Shown piece by piece: positions 10,835-21,548 of a stretch of 64,000 nt of DNA. Each line of letters starts with the position of its first letter. Within the stretch, counting starts at the first letter, position 1. The stretch lies in NCBI GenBank assembly GCA_019137255.1, contig WPDH01000138.1, forward strand, positions 248,001 to 312,000. The letters are read 5' to 3'. Made by a program: the position numbers and the translations under genes. The notes below the pieces were generated by a model. It was not told where the DNA came from and did no database searches. It saw only the letters and a list, made by a program, of their open reading frames with translations. The stretch is from Corinectria fuckeliana. Its lineage: Eukaryota > Ascomycota > Sordariomycetes > Hypocreales > Nectriaceae.

Positions 10835-13057
10835 CTAAGAGATGGGTTGGCTCAGAGCAGAGCCCAAAGCTTCCGTGGGAGGGAGATCAAGAACAAAGTC
10901 GCCAAACGCGCCCGTCGAGAAGATCCCCGGGGCAATTCCCGTGTCGAAGCAATCCCACATGATATTTGGACCACCTTCCATCTCCAGCGAGTTGTCTTGG
11001 CTGGTGTGCACCCTGGAGCTGAAGTCGAAAGACTGCTCGTGAGTATGGGCATCCATTGAGCCCTGGCGTCCAGGTCTAGGAAGCATGTTCATGAGCGGGC
11101 CACTGCCGCAGATTTGTTTCAAAGAATCGAGCATGCGTGCTATTATGGGAAAATGCGGCTGCACTGATTCCATGCTCTTCAGCAGTTGACGGAGCCAGAT
11201 GGTCTCGCTGTGCAATTCGCCGGCGCTGTCCGATGTATTGTGATGCCTGATCATTACAGTGGCAGCTACCACGGCGTTGTCGAGCATAATGGAAGGTATC
11301 TGTTCCATCCCAAATGCCTCTCGATAGGTGACAACTAAGCGAGCTATGCGGAGTGCGTATTGGTAGATTATAACGTTCGAATCATCGCCTAATGTCTGAA
11401 CGTCCCCTTCGCCTGTTGTCTGAGAGTGCCGCCGCTTCCTGGGATTTGGCGGCTGGGCTAGGGCTCGCCGCAAGAGGATCTGGATCTTGCAGTACTGGGA
11501 GTGCAGGCCGTACCCAGCCAGGTGCATGCTTATCACGCGGTCCTCGTTGTACGACAGCTCCGGCGGAAGGCTTTCATACCAGTCCTCGACCTGCTTGAAG
11601 AGTTTCCGCAGCGAGGAAGACTTATCGGAGTCGGTGATGGACCTTTCGTTCAGCACGTGTGTTATTTCGGCCATCGGCACGCAAAGCCTTACCCAGGCGT
11701 TGAGCCACGGCGTGTCTGACTTCCGGCCCTCCTTGCAGCGTGACGCCGCGATGCTCATGACGGACCTTGGGATGGAACTCGGCCGGCCGAGATACAGCGT
11801 CCAGATCCCTTCGTAAACCACGCAAGCTGACAGCAGAGCGTAGGCGAGGTCGCTTTCCCTGCTTGGCTCTTGGACTTCGCTGGAACCTTCGGCAATGCTC
11901 GCGAGCTCATGCAGACCAAGATCGGACAGCATTCGGCAAGACACGCCTGTATCAGTCAGTCAGCCAGTTCAAGACGGGTCTCTGAATTCACCTGTATCGG
12001 CACACGTACCACAGTACATCCAGGCCGGACGGTCATTGCCCTGCGTGACTTCGTATTCACTCAGAAGCAGAAAGCCCTGCAGGTTCGCAGGGGTCGGGTC
12101 GGACATGGCCCTCAACACGTCGTCTTTGGCCCACTCGCAATACTTGGGCCCCAAGGCGCGAACAGACTTTGAAGTGCTGAGTCGCGTGCCGCAAGCCAGC
12201 ATGGCATTCTCTAGAAAGCTGGAGTACCACCGGGACTGGTTGCCGCTTGCCTGGTGGCTCATAAACGAGTCCTTGTCGACCACGTCGACCCAGAGCGTCT
12301 GGTATTTGAAGAAGGACTGGAACAGATGGGCCCGCAAATGGGGCGAGGTCGGGTCGAGGTCAATGCCGACTGCATCGACCTCGTCGAAAGACGTGAGGGG
12401 AGGCTCCTCGCTGGATGAAACGACGTGGGGGTGAGATGTTGCGCCGTAGAAGCTCGGTGAGCCATCGCGAGTGTCACCTGGAGAGCTCCCATTGACGGAG
12501 ATGGGTGGCGGCAGCGCTTGATGGGGGCGGCGAGAGGCCTTTGACGCGGCTGGCGCGATGGCGACGTTGCTCTGAGGAAGTGTTGTATCTGTATCGGTGG
12601 CGATTGTAGATTGTGCGTTTCCTGAACCGCTTGGAAGCATGGGCGTGTACTCGGGAGGATTGACGCCATCCTGGCTTCGAGCTTCGAGCATCTCTATGCG
12701 CTGCTGGAGCTTGTCCACGAACTTGCGGTTGACAGATCTGCGTCTCGTGCTTGATTAGCCGCTGCAATGGAACCCTGATCGTCGACAAGCACCACAAACC
12801 TTCTCCCATCCGATAAAGGGTCCAGCAAGCACTGCTGTCCAGCTCGTCGGCATGGGCCGCAGCCTTCCTCTGACGGAGCAGACTGCGCATCGCACTACAG
12901 CGAGAAACCTTTAGTATTCTGGGCGGCACGACGAAGACGGAAATGGTGACGGAGACGGGCGGCTTGCCTTCACCTTGCGTTGCCGACAGCTCCGGCAGGC
13001 GATGGCGGCACGCTGAACCGTACCTGATATCGACGACGCTTTTTGTTGATCTCCCAT
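10835..13057 (-). CDS. Zn2Cys6 transcription factor (cluster regulator)
   Basis: This nuclear fungal-type regulator has about 680 residues from exons 13057-12968, 12894-12800, 12737-11992 and 11946-10835. The zinc cluster starts at about residue 21, ACRSCRQRKVKCD, and shows CX2CX6CX10CX2CX6C exactly, but only if intron 1 (12895-12967) is spliced from a GC donor (AAG|GCAAGC). Exon 3 begins RRSVNRKFVDKLQQRIE, the linker and short coiled coil that usually dimerise these proteins. The middle region is the fungal-specific TF domain. The start ATG at 13057 gives MGDQQKASS. It sits inside the cluster and is divergent from Baeyer-Villiger monooxygenase 1, so it is the obvious candidate to bind the repeated CGG-N6-CCG elements and to control its own promoter. 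Confidence 0.88.
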
Positions 13058-13818
13058 TGGTAACGCTGTCGAGAGACCTCGCGGCGGGTGGGTTCAGTGT
13101 CGAGGCCGAAGGATTCTGCAAGAACAGGAAGATTGTGCAGGGTTGAATCACATCACATGGATTGCATCACGGAACTCGATGTGGGCATGCGGCAATGCTC
13201 CAACCCCACGGGGAGGAGGGCAGAAGGCGGGGAAGAAGGCGGGGAAGAGGGGCTAGCCAGTCGGCCGTGCCGGATGGATGCTAGTGGGTATCTAACTAAT
13301 CTAGTAGCATCGGTCGTTGCCGTAGTTGGTACGGAGGGGGGTTGTTCTGAGGTCTACGGGGGAGTCTACATGGACTCATAAGGGAGTCGTGATGCGCTGG
13401 ATGTTCAGGGCCAACGCTCTCTGACTTATCTCAGGATCCCCTCCGACTGATGGATGAATTAACACGAGCATGTATCAGGCAAGGACGGACGGACGGAGTG
13501 ACAGAGGTAGACTACAACTAGGCCGGTAAACGCCGAAGACGCCCTTGTGAAGCATCTTGGCTACGCGGAGTTTTAGCGTCACGAGGCCCTCCCTAGTGTG
13601 TCGCTTCTCGTAAACATCGAGTGCCGTTCCGTACCTAATATACCATCAGCTGAGACCTCCCTCCACTCCCAACACGGAACCAACTGCGCCACACCACATG
13701 CTGTAGACAGGGCTTCGGCGCTAATTGAGCCGTCCTTGTCCAGACCGAATATGGTCAGTACCTTCGGCAATGCCAGAGTGCTTCCGGGCCAGACTGCTTC
13801 GTGCCGGAACTCCTTGTC

Positions 13819-13860
13819 TCGGCTGTCTCGGTGACTCGGTGACTCGGTTGTCCCGGTCGG
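13819..13860. repeat. Phased TCGG direct repeats
   Basis: TCGG occurs at 13819, 13828, 13836, 13844 and 13857; three of the steps read (T)GACTCGG-like with 8-9 base spacing, close to one helical turn. Phased half-sites of this kind can bind Zn2Cys6 proteins as direct repeats. Whether they function is not shown. Confidence 0.45.
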
Positions 13861-13882
13861 TCCATGCCGAGGCGGCCAAGTC

Positions 13883-13896
13883 ACGGCCAAGGCCGA
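13883..13896. promoter_or_regulatory. CGG-N6-CCG palindrome, regulator/BVMO 1 promoter
   Basis: The site reads ACGGC-CAAG-GCCGA, 231 bases before the BVMO 1 start. The CGG-N6-CCG core is intact and the outer bases match the consensus except the first. A site here would allow autoregulation of the divergent regulator. Confidence 0.6.
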
Positions 13897-14127
13897 CAAC
13901 AGCTGCTTCAGTCTAGTCAATGGGTACAATCGACAGCTATCATCCACGCCTCAGTCCGCCCAGGTTATAACGCCAACAGTCGAATCCGTATTAGTAGATC
14001 AATGTTATCGAACCCAGACGTCTGATACTCGAACAGCACTTAGACACTAAATATCCGTACCGTGTTATCCGGACCTTGAGTTGCACCTCCCTTTCTTCTC
14101 CGCATACCCCATTTAGTCAAACCAAAA

Positions 14128-15886
14128 ATGGCCGACTACGATGCCATCGTCATTGGCGCCGGCTTCAGCGGCATTCGCACGCTATGGGAACTGGGCCAAC
14201 TCGGCCTGACGGCAAAGTGCTTCGAGGCCGGGTCAGATGTCGGCGGTGCGTGGTACTGGAACCGCTATCCCGGGGCACGAACCGACAGCGAAGCATGGGT
14301 CTACACGATGAACTTTGCGCCGGGCTCCAGGGAGGAGTGGGATTACAGCGAACGGTATCCTTCTCAGGCAGAGGTTCAGCAGTATCTAGGTCGTGTTGCT
14401 GGTACGTTCACACACTCTCTCTGGCTCTGGGACTCTTGTCTTTCCACCTGCTGACCATTAAAACCCAGACCGGTTCGACATACGCAAGCAGATCGAGTTT
14501 GACGCGCGTATCGAGGCCGCCCATTACAGTGACGACAGCAACATCTGGACCATCACCACCGCGAACGGAGTTTCCACAACCTGTCGCTACTTTCTAGCTG
14601 CTACCGGCCCGTTGTCAGTCGCAAAGGATCCGCCCTTCGCCGGGCTCAAGTCGTATACCGGCGAATGGTACCAGACGTCCAACTGGCCTGCGGACAAGGT
14701 TGATTTCCAGGGCAAGCGCGTCGCCGTTATTGGCACCGGCGCCACGGGAGTCCAGATCGTCCCCAAGATTGCTCCGGTTGCCAAGCAGCTGACGGTGTTC
14801 CAACGCACGCCCAACTACGTGCTTCCGGGGCGCAACTATACCATCGACGAGAACGAAGCTTCCGACATCAGGAGGAGCTACAACGACACTTGGAATCGCG
14901 CGAGCGCCCACCCCTACGGTCTGGCAATGACAAGCACGGGCAAATCAGTCAAGGACACGGCAGATGCCGCCGAGGTCAGGCAGGTCCTGGATGCTGGCTG
15001 GGAGCGCGGCGGGTTCCATTTCCACTTCGAGACCTTTGACGATCTTTTCACGGATGAGCAATCCAACGACGTGGCCTCTGAATACATTCGACGAAAGATC
15101 CACGCCATTGTCAAGGATCCGCACACGGCAGACCTCCTCAGTCCAAAGTATCCTTTCCTTTCCAAGCGCCCGCCTTGTGGACACTTCTACTACGAGGCGT
15201 ACAACCGCCCCAATGTTGAGCTGGTCGACATAAGCCGAGACAACATTGTGCTGTACGAAAAGGGCATCCGCACCAGCTCCGGCGCCGAGCACGAGTTCGA
15301 CATCATTATTTTTGCTCTCGGCTTTGATGCCGGCACCGGCGCGCTGAGTGAGATGGACGTCAAGGGCAGCCAAGGCAAACTGCTTGGCGACGTCTGGGCG
15401 AAGAAACTCGAGACATTCGCTGGAGTGCTGGTGCCTGGGTTCCCCAACATGTTTGTGGTTTGCGGCCCGCACATTCCGTTTGGAAATATGCCCGTCGTGT
15501 TAGATCTCGAGGCATCGTGGATCGGAAAGACGATTCGGCACATGGAGGAGAACAAACTGGCCAAGATCAACGTCAGTGAGAGGGCCGTGCATGCATGGTC
15601 GTCTCATCTCGACGAAGCGTTCGGTGCCACGTTGTTTGTGAAGTCTGCCAAAGCCTCTGGCTCTTGGTTTGTTGGCGCAAACATTCCAGGCAAGGCGACT
15701 GCTCCCTTGTTCTACTTCGGGGGTGTCCCGACGTGGCAGAGCTGGCTGGATAACGAGACCAAGACGGCTTGGGCAAACATGGACTTTTCTCCGCCTGCAG
15801 TCATCGACATGGGTCTCAAGCCAGGTCTGGAGAGCTCGGTCAAGGTTGGCCATAAGACAGCAAGTGATGTTACAATAGTTGCATGA
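14128..15886 (+). CDS. Baeyer-Villiger-type flavin monooxygenase 1
   Basis: This FAD and NADPH monooxygenase has about 563 residues from exons 14128-14401 and 14469-15886. FAD motif GAGFSG lies at the N-terminus, the WYWNRYPGARTDSE motif follows, and the NADPH motif is GTGATG. The type I Baeyer-Villiger fingerprint FxGxxxHxxxWP is present in altered form as YTGEWYQTSNWP: Tyr replaces Phe and Gln replaces the usual His. The rest of the family pattern (ATGxD-like FALGFDAGTGAL, GPH followed by NMPV) is kept. It would normally insert oxygen next to a ketone to give an ester or lactone, but the altered fingerprint makes ester formation uncertain. It is divergent from the cluster regulator. Confidence 0.88.
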
Positions 15887-16064
15887 TTGTGTTTGGTAGA
15901 GAAGAGGACAAGCTGTTATAGATTTGTCCAAGTCATTATAGGTTCTGTTCATTGTCACAATGTCAAGCTCTAAGTGAAATGGCAGCTACTAAATTCGTCC
16001 TTGAACTAACGAACAACATCTACAGTTGGCAGTATTCACCTCCCATCATACCGATATCTTCTAC

Positions 16065-17272
16065 CTACATACCGCCCTTGCCGCCAGTGACCTTCTAATG
16101 GTTAGAGTTTTACTATCAAGGGCCGAGTAGAAGCTTACCATAATTGTCTGCAACACCAGCCGTTAGAACCTCCCTTGATGCGCATTTCAGTTGACTTACC
16201 TGCCCAGTGACATATGAAAAGAGCGGAGAGACTACGGCCAAGATCACCCTCCCAGCTTCCGTGGGAGATCCAATTCGTCTAAGTGGGATGTCGCCGACCC
16301 TATCAGTGTAGGCGTTAGCTACCCGACGACATCTGAGAATCCAAGCCTGCTCACCACTTTTCCTCCTCGTCGTAGCCACCGTGGAATCCCACAGCATGCT
16401 TTGTGCCATCTGGCCTTACCACATACTCGCCTGCCGGAGCCTGTGTAAGTCTCGTCTTGACGGCTCCGAAAGCGACGGCTGCGGACGAAAGCATTAGTTT
16501 ACGCGGAGCTCAACGACCACGGGCAAGATGCATACTGTTGGCTCTGACGCCATACTCTGGCCCCCATTCTAGGGCCAGTGTCTTGGTGAGCCCTACCAAT
16601 CCTGCCTTGGCCAGAGCATAGCTAGCTTGTCCAGCGTTGCCATGAATTCCAGATGTAGACGAGATATTGACGATTGATCTAGGCTCGCCGTCTTTGACCA
16701 TAAAGTATGGCGCTGCTGCCCTGATGAGCTTGAATGGCGCCGTGTTATGGAGGCCGATGATGGTGTCTTCATCTATCAGAGCAAGCATAGAGCGTCTGGG
16801 ACGAAGGAGAACTCACCCCACTGCTTGTCCTGAATCTTCTCAATCGGGTCGTCCCATGCGTAGCCTGCATTGTTGACGATGATGTGAATCTTGCCGCCGC
16901 TAAACTCAGCCGTCTTTTGGACCAGGTTGCTGATGGCTTCGTTGTTCGTGATATCTCCTGCCACAGCAATCGCAGCGCCACCTTCCGAAATGATGGCCTG
17001 TGCAGTTTTCTCGGCTTTTTCTAGAACCAGGCTCAGCATCCTAATTGCTACGTTGCCAGGATGACGCAGTACCGGCATCAATGTCGGCGATTACAACCTT
17101 GCACCCCTCACGAGCAAGAATAGCCGCGGTCTCGGCACCGATACCCTGAGCTGCGCCAGTAATTATGGCAGTTTGTCCTGGTACAGCCGTTAGTTGGCCC
17201 ACGGAGCAATCTAGCACTAACATTACCTGCCAGCATCCCCTGGGGGAAGTTGAGTCGCGGACTAGCACTCAT
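16065..17272 (-). CDS. Short-chain dehydrogenase/reductase
   Basis: This cytosolic NAD(P)-dependent dehydrogenase/reductase has about 284 residues from eight small exons: 17272-17227, 17177-17073, 17020-16817, 16772-16536, 16478-16355, 16299-16200, 16147-16139 and 16094-16065. The cofactor motif is TGAAQGIG, NNAG follows, and the catalytic Ser (NISSTSG) and YALAK (YxxxK) are intact. An insert of about 40 residues before IPLRRIG is common in fungal members of the 3-oxoacyl-ACP-reductase-like group. Exon 7 is only 9 nt (ACA ATT ATG); including it gives the family ending QTIMKVTGG. In context it would oxidise a secondary alcohol to the ketone used by the Baeyer-Villiger enzymes. It faces BVMO 1 tail to tail and is divergent from BVMO 2. 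Confidence 0.87.
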
Positions 17273-17433
17273 GGTGGTGTATCTGTAGGGCCTTGCGGGG
17301 GAGTGATTGCAGCGTGGATGAAATGCAACAATATGCGTACGCAATTGACGGAGTTCACAGGACTAGGAAATGTATTGATCACAGCTTCAAACGTAAACGA
17401 TAGCTTATAATTTCCCCTCGGCCTCTACCTTTA

Positions 17434-17447
17434 TCGGCGTAAGCCGC
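17434..17447. promoter_or_regulatory. CGG-N6-CCG palindrome, SDR side
   Basis: The site reads TCGGC-GTAA-GCCGC, 162 bases upstream of the SDR start in the SDR/BVMO 2 divergent region. The core CGG-N6-CCG is intact, with one mismatch at the outermost base. Confidence 0.6.
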
Positions 17448-17897
17448 GCGGGGGAGGCAGAATTGGTTGGTCACTCGGCAGCTCTATGTTAGTGCCGGAT
17501 TATGTTGTACGGCATCTTCAGTGCTTGCTACGTAAATGGCATCTCTCATGCAGCATCTCAAGACATACATTGCGGTGGCTCTCTATCACTCTACCTTGGA
17601 CAGTAAGAGCATTTCTGCACACAAGACAGACCGCAGAGTCAAGGCAAAAGTCGCATCCCGTAGATAGATTATCAGTTGAATTCATCAATTTGCCTGTAGA
17701 TACCGGTACAGTCGGTGGCTGCAAGTTGAGTCCGTATCTCGGAATTGTCGGAACGAACACTACATCGGCTGTCCTGCGGCCACTGAAAGACGGTTTGAAC
17801 CGATGTTACCTTTACGGTTACGTAGGTGTGAGAAGAGAATGCTATGCCAAGGGCCGAATCTCCGGGCCTTGTCTACTACGTAGACTGTTCGCCCGCT

Positions 17898-17911
17898 TCG
17901 GCGAAGGCCGA
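17898..17911. promoter_or_regulatory. CGG-N6-CCG palindrome, BVMO 2 side
   Basis: The site reads TCGGC-GAAG-GCCGA, a perfect copy of the consensus, 266 bases upstream of the BVMO 2 start. CCGGA and TCCGG words surround it. Confidence 0.65.
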
Positions 17912-18176
17912 GTTTCCGGACCTCGGGTACTATATCCGGCCAAAGTCATCTCCGCTTTTAGCCTGCAAGAGTCATTTGGATAACGGTACTCCGGAGTCTT
18001 GTCGATTAATCTGTTAAATGCTGGACATTGATCCTACGTTAAGGGTGCTCCTCCGACGTCACCAACAATTCAAGTTTTCATCATCATCTTGTTCTTGCTT
18101 TTCTTGCGCCATTGCCCATCTTTGCTTCAATTTCAGACTGTGAATCTCAACATTTGCAACTGCAAACACCTACGAC

Positions 18177-19871
18177 ATGGGTTCGATACAGGCTTTGCAC
18201 AATGGACTAGACGGAGCGAGAGAGCTCGACGTCCTCATCATCGGGGCTGGCTTCGGCGGATGCTACAGCCTCTACAAGCTTCGCCAGCAAGGACTCAACG
18301 TCCATGTCTTCGAGGCGGGCTCCAATCTCGGAGGAGTCTGGCATTGGAACACTTACCCTGGAGCTCGCGTCGACTCTGAAATCCCATACTATCAGTTCTC
18401 GATGCCGGAAGTCTGGAGGAAATGGAACTGGTCCGAGAGATTCCCTAGCGGCGACGAGCTACGGGCCTACTTCAAGCATGTTGACAAGTCCTTGGATCTA
18501 TCCAAAGACATTACCTACTCCGCCAACGTTATCGATGCAAGATACGACGAAGCTGCTGCGAAATGGACTGTGACAACGGAAAACGGCCACAAGGCAGTGT
18601 GCAAGTATCTCATTTGTGCGACTGGCAGCTCCTTCAAGCCACACTACCCCGACTTCAAAAACTTGGATAAGTTCAAAGGCCAGCTCATTCATTCGACCCG
18701 CTGGCCGGCTGTTGCGGACACCAAAAATAGACGCGTTGCCATCGTCGGGTCTGGTGCAACAGCGGTCCAGTGCACCCAGGAGATATCAAAGGAGGCAGAA
18801 CACTTGACAGTCTACATACGTACTGCAAGCATCTCGTTGCCCATGTTTCAGCGACCATTCAGTGAACTGGAAGAGCGAACGAACAAGTCCACTTATCGAA
18901 GGATGTTTGCGTATTGCCGGAAGACGGCTTCCGGTCTCGGATACGATAGTCAACCAGGGTCTGTGTTTGACCTGAGCGACCAAGAACGGGAAGAGCTCTG
19001 GGAGGAACTCTGGAACCGTGGCGGATTCAACTTTAACCAAGCAAACTATCGGGACTTCTTGGTGGACCAGACAGCTAACAAGTTGATGTATGAGTTCTGG
19101 GCAAAGAAGACACGCCCGAGACTCAAGAACCCTGAAAAGGCAGCCTTTCTCGTCCCTGAGAAGGCGCCCTTTGCGTTTGGGACGAAGCGAAGCAGTCTAG
19201 AACAAGACTACTACGAGTGTCTCGACCGAGACAATGTTGATATTGTGGACCTGAAAGCCAACCCGATCCAAGAGTTCACGGAGAAGGGCATTATCAGCAA
19301 GGATGGGCTGGAGCGTGAATTCGATACGGTTGTGATGGCTACCGGCTTCGACGCAATGACGGGGAGCCTGACAAACATGAATATTCATGGCAGAGACGGG
19401 CTGACCTTTCAACAACGATGGAAAGACGGCGTCTTCACCCATCTGGGTCTCTGCAGCAGCGGCTGCCCAAATTTGTTTCTGATATATGGACCTCAAGGTA
19501 AGTCTCTTTTTTACGTACGAAGACGGCAACTAACAGTCCGACCAGCACCCACAGCATTCACAAACGGGCCTGTGTTTATCGAAAGTCAAGTCGACATCGT
19601 CATTGACCTGCTGAAGAAGCTTCAGACCGAAGGCATCAAATCGATCGAGGCGCAGCGAGACGCAGAAGAGCAGTGGAAGCAAGCTATTCAAGACGCCAAC
19701 GACCGGACATTGCTGCCACTGACAGATTCTTGGTACATGGGAGCCAACATCCCAGGCAAGGCGCGTGAGCAGCTGAATTACTTGGGGGGCATTGAGAAGT
19801 ATGAGTCTGAGTGCCGGCAGGCTTTAAAAGGCCTAGAGGGGTTCACAGTAGAGTATGATAAAGATCAGTAG
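18177..19871 (+). CDS. Baeyer-Villiger monooxygenase 2 (type I)
   Basis: This FAD/NADPH enzyme should convert a ketone to an ester or lactone, 548 residues from exons 18177-19497 and 19546-19871. The intron is 48 nt and stop-free, so the frame reads through it, but removal restores the family sequence YGPQAPTAFTNGP. FAD motif GAGFGG, then GGVWHWNTYPGARVDSE, the intact fingerprint FKGQLIHSTRWP, and NADPH motif GSGATA are all canonical. RTASISLPMFQRP carries the active-site Arg region. This is the rightmost gene with the cluster palindrome in its promoter. It resembles cyclohexanone or steroid monooxygenases in layout; the true ketone is unknown. Confidence 0.93.
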   Translation: MGSIQALHNGLDGARELDVLIIGAGFGGCYSLYKLRQQGLNVHVFEAGSNLGGVWHWNTYPGARVDSEIPYYQFSMPEVWRKWNWSERFPSGDELRAYFKHVDKSLDLSKDITYSANVIDARYDEAAAKWTVTTENGHKAVCKYLICATGSSFKPHYPDFKNLDKFKGQLIHSTRWPAVADTKNRRVAIVGSGATAVQCTQEISKEAEHLTVYIRTASISLPMFQRPFSELEERTNKSTYRRMFAYCRKTASGLGYDSQPGSVFDLSDQEREELWEELWNRGGFNFNQANYRDFLVDQTANKLMYEFWAKKTRPRLKNPEKAAFLVPEKAPFAFGTKRSSLEQDYYECLDRDNVDIVDLKANPIQEFTEKGIISKDGLEREFDTVVMATGFDAMTGSLTNMNIHGRDGLTFQQRWKDGVFTHLGLCSSGCPNLFLIYGPQGKSLFYVRRRQLTVRPAPTAFTNGPVFIESQVDIVIDLLKKLQTEGIKSIEAQRDAEEQWKQAIQDANDRTLLPLTDSWYMGANIPGKAREQLNYLGGIEKYESECRQALKGLEGFTVEYDKDQ

Positions 19872-21548
19872 TCGAAAGAGGCTAGAGATGGACTATTCTA
19901 CGTATTGCTTGCTCTTCATCTTTCATCACGTCGAAGGCCGTGACCGCGTGTCTAGCCCCAAACAGGATTGTTCATCTAGCCGGCAGTTCGCCTGCGCGCT
20001 GGGCTTGAAGCATTCGCAAGGAGCCTTCAGTTGAAGGACTTTGTTGACGCTGATGATCTGAATTGTCGACGAGTAGACTTAGAGGAGCTGACGTTATATT
20101 GCGGGCTGACGGTTATATTTGACGGTTATAGTCAATGGTGTTTTACCACTTCTACCCTATAGGTTAGACTAAGGGGTCTTCATCGTGTACCCTAACCAAC
20201 TTACCTTGCTTGAATGCCTTGCGGCACTCGATTAAAACACTCGTATGCGTAGACCTGAAGACTTCCTGAAATGGCTGCAGATGATCCTGTCCATCTTCGA
20301 CCTCGACCTGGATACCAGGAGACGCCGAGCCTTTTCAATGAGCAGCAGAAGAAGTACGAGAGATTTTGAGGGTATGTGATGAGATTCGAAACACAACAAG
20401 TTCGTGTGTATAATTCGAAGTGTTGTGATAACACCATCTTTATTGTCCTTAAAAATCTCGATATATGAACTAAGCGGGGGGTTTTTTAAGCAGAGTCGAG
20501 TAGAAAAGATTGGGCTGCTATCACAAGCATGTATTGATGTCTTCTTCAGAGATAGAATGTTGCACTTATAGAGGACTCCTCTGTTCTTACCATAGTTGAG
20601 TGTTCCGCTAAGCTAGCCTGAGAGGAGTCTAGATACTGGAATCGCCGATTCACATCCTGCTCTCTGGACTGCTCCTTTAAATAACGCAACCAATGGCAGT
20701 AGAGAGGAATTCTACTAAGGTATGGGCGAGGTGTGACACTCTCTGTAAGACTGTGGTTCATGATCCTTCAATTTGTGATTTCTACATTTTTATGTGAATA
20801 TTCTCGAAATTCTCCAAGTAGCTGTTTATGAGGGCTACGGCGAGGTGACTGGTGGCTTGAACGCTATATATCCCACTATATACTATATCAACGGTGGCGA
20901 AGACTATTGAAAGACCAATAAGGAAGATTATAATAATAATATCGACGTGGCTAAAGAACGTTACGACTAGACCTCCCCAGAGCGACTCACAGTCATGCAG
21001 CTCTAGCGTATGGAATCACCATAGTAATGACAGGCGGCGAGCCTTTCTAAGATATGCGAGCTAAGCTTGTGTTGTCAAGCAGCGTGGCTCTTGCACTACG
21101 AAACTCTTATGCTCTGTAGTCCTAGCCTCTCGCGCTGATAGTCTAGTAGGTCTCAACATTGGCAAACTAAGAGGGTGAAGCTGTAGCGAGGCTTCATGCG
21201 TAGGACCGTTAAACTATTAGCTGCTATTTCACTCAAAAAATACAGTCCCACTAACGTGTTGCTCCATGGGAGACAATAATTGGACAGACCCCTTCGCATG
21301 GACTCAGATGGCTTGCTGAAACGCCGTAGTCGGTCGCGCTTGATAATTAGCGCAGCACCTAGAATCTCAAGGCTAACTTCAAAGTCGAGGCATATACCAT
21401 GGCTGACAAGACACCCATTGAAGACACCGTTGGGCCCGTCATGGCACGCTTAGATGGATCAACTTGTGAATCGTTTCTTTTTAAGACTTCCCCTCTTTAT
21501 TTTCTATTGACTAGAAGAGATACATCACACACTCATCGTGCTCTCACT
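19872..21548. other. AT-rich gene-free island
   Basis: This 1.7-kb stretch is AT-rich, with many stop codons in all frames and small repeats such as TTGACGGTTATA-like words near 20110-20130. I find no intact gene. It marks the right edge of the oxidative cluster. It may be a decayed transposable element, but I recognise no element-specific motif. Confidence 0.5.

Larger units (their letters stand above)
13058..14127. promoter_or_regulatory. Divergent promoter of regulator and BVMO 1
   Basis: This is a 1070-base shared upstream region. It contains a G-rich tandem repeat (GAAGGCGGGG twice, about 13222-13247), a run of TCGG steps, and one copy of the cluster palindrome. GACGGACGGACGG near 13480 also repeats a CGG triplet. 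No coding sequence is seen. Confidence 0.55.

Noticed and set aside
20201..20437. Possible retrotransposon gag fragment on the plus strand
   Set aside because: A short frame with a PEDFLKWLQM-like run is suggestive, but no zinc knuckle, protease or reverse transcriptase motif is found nearby.
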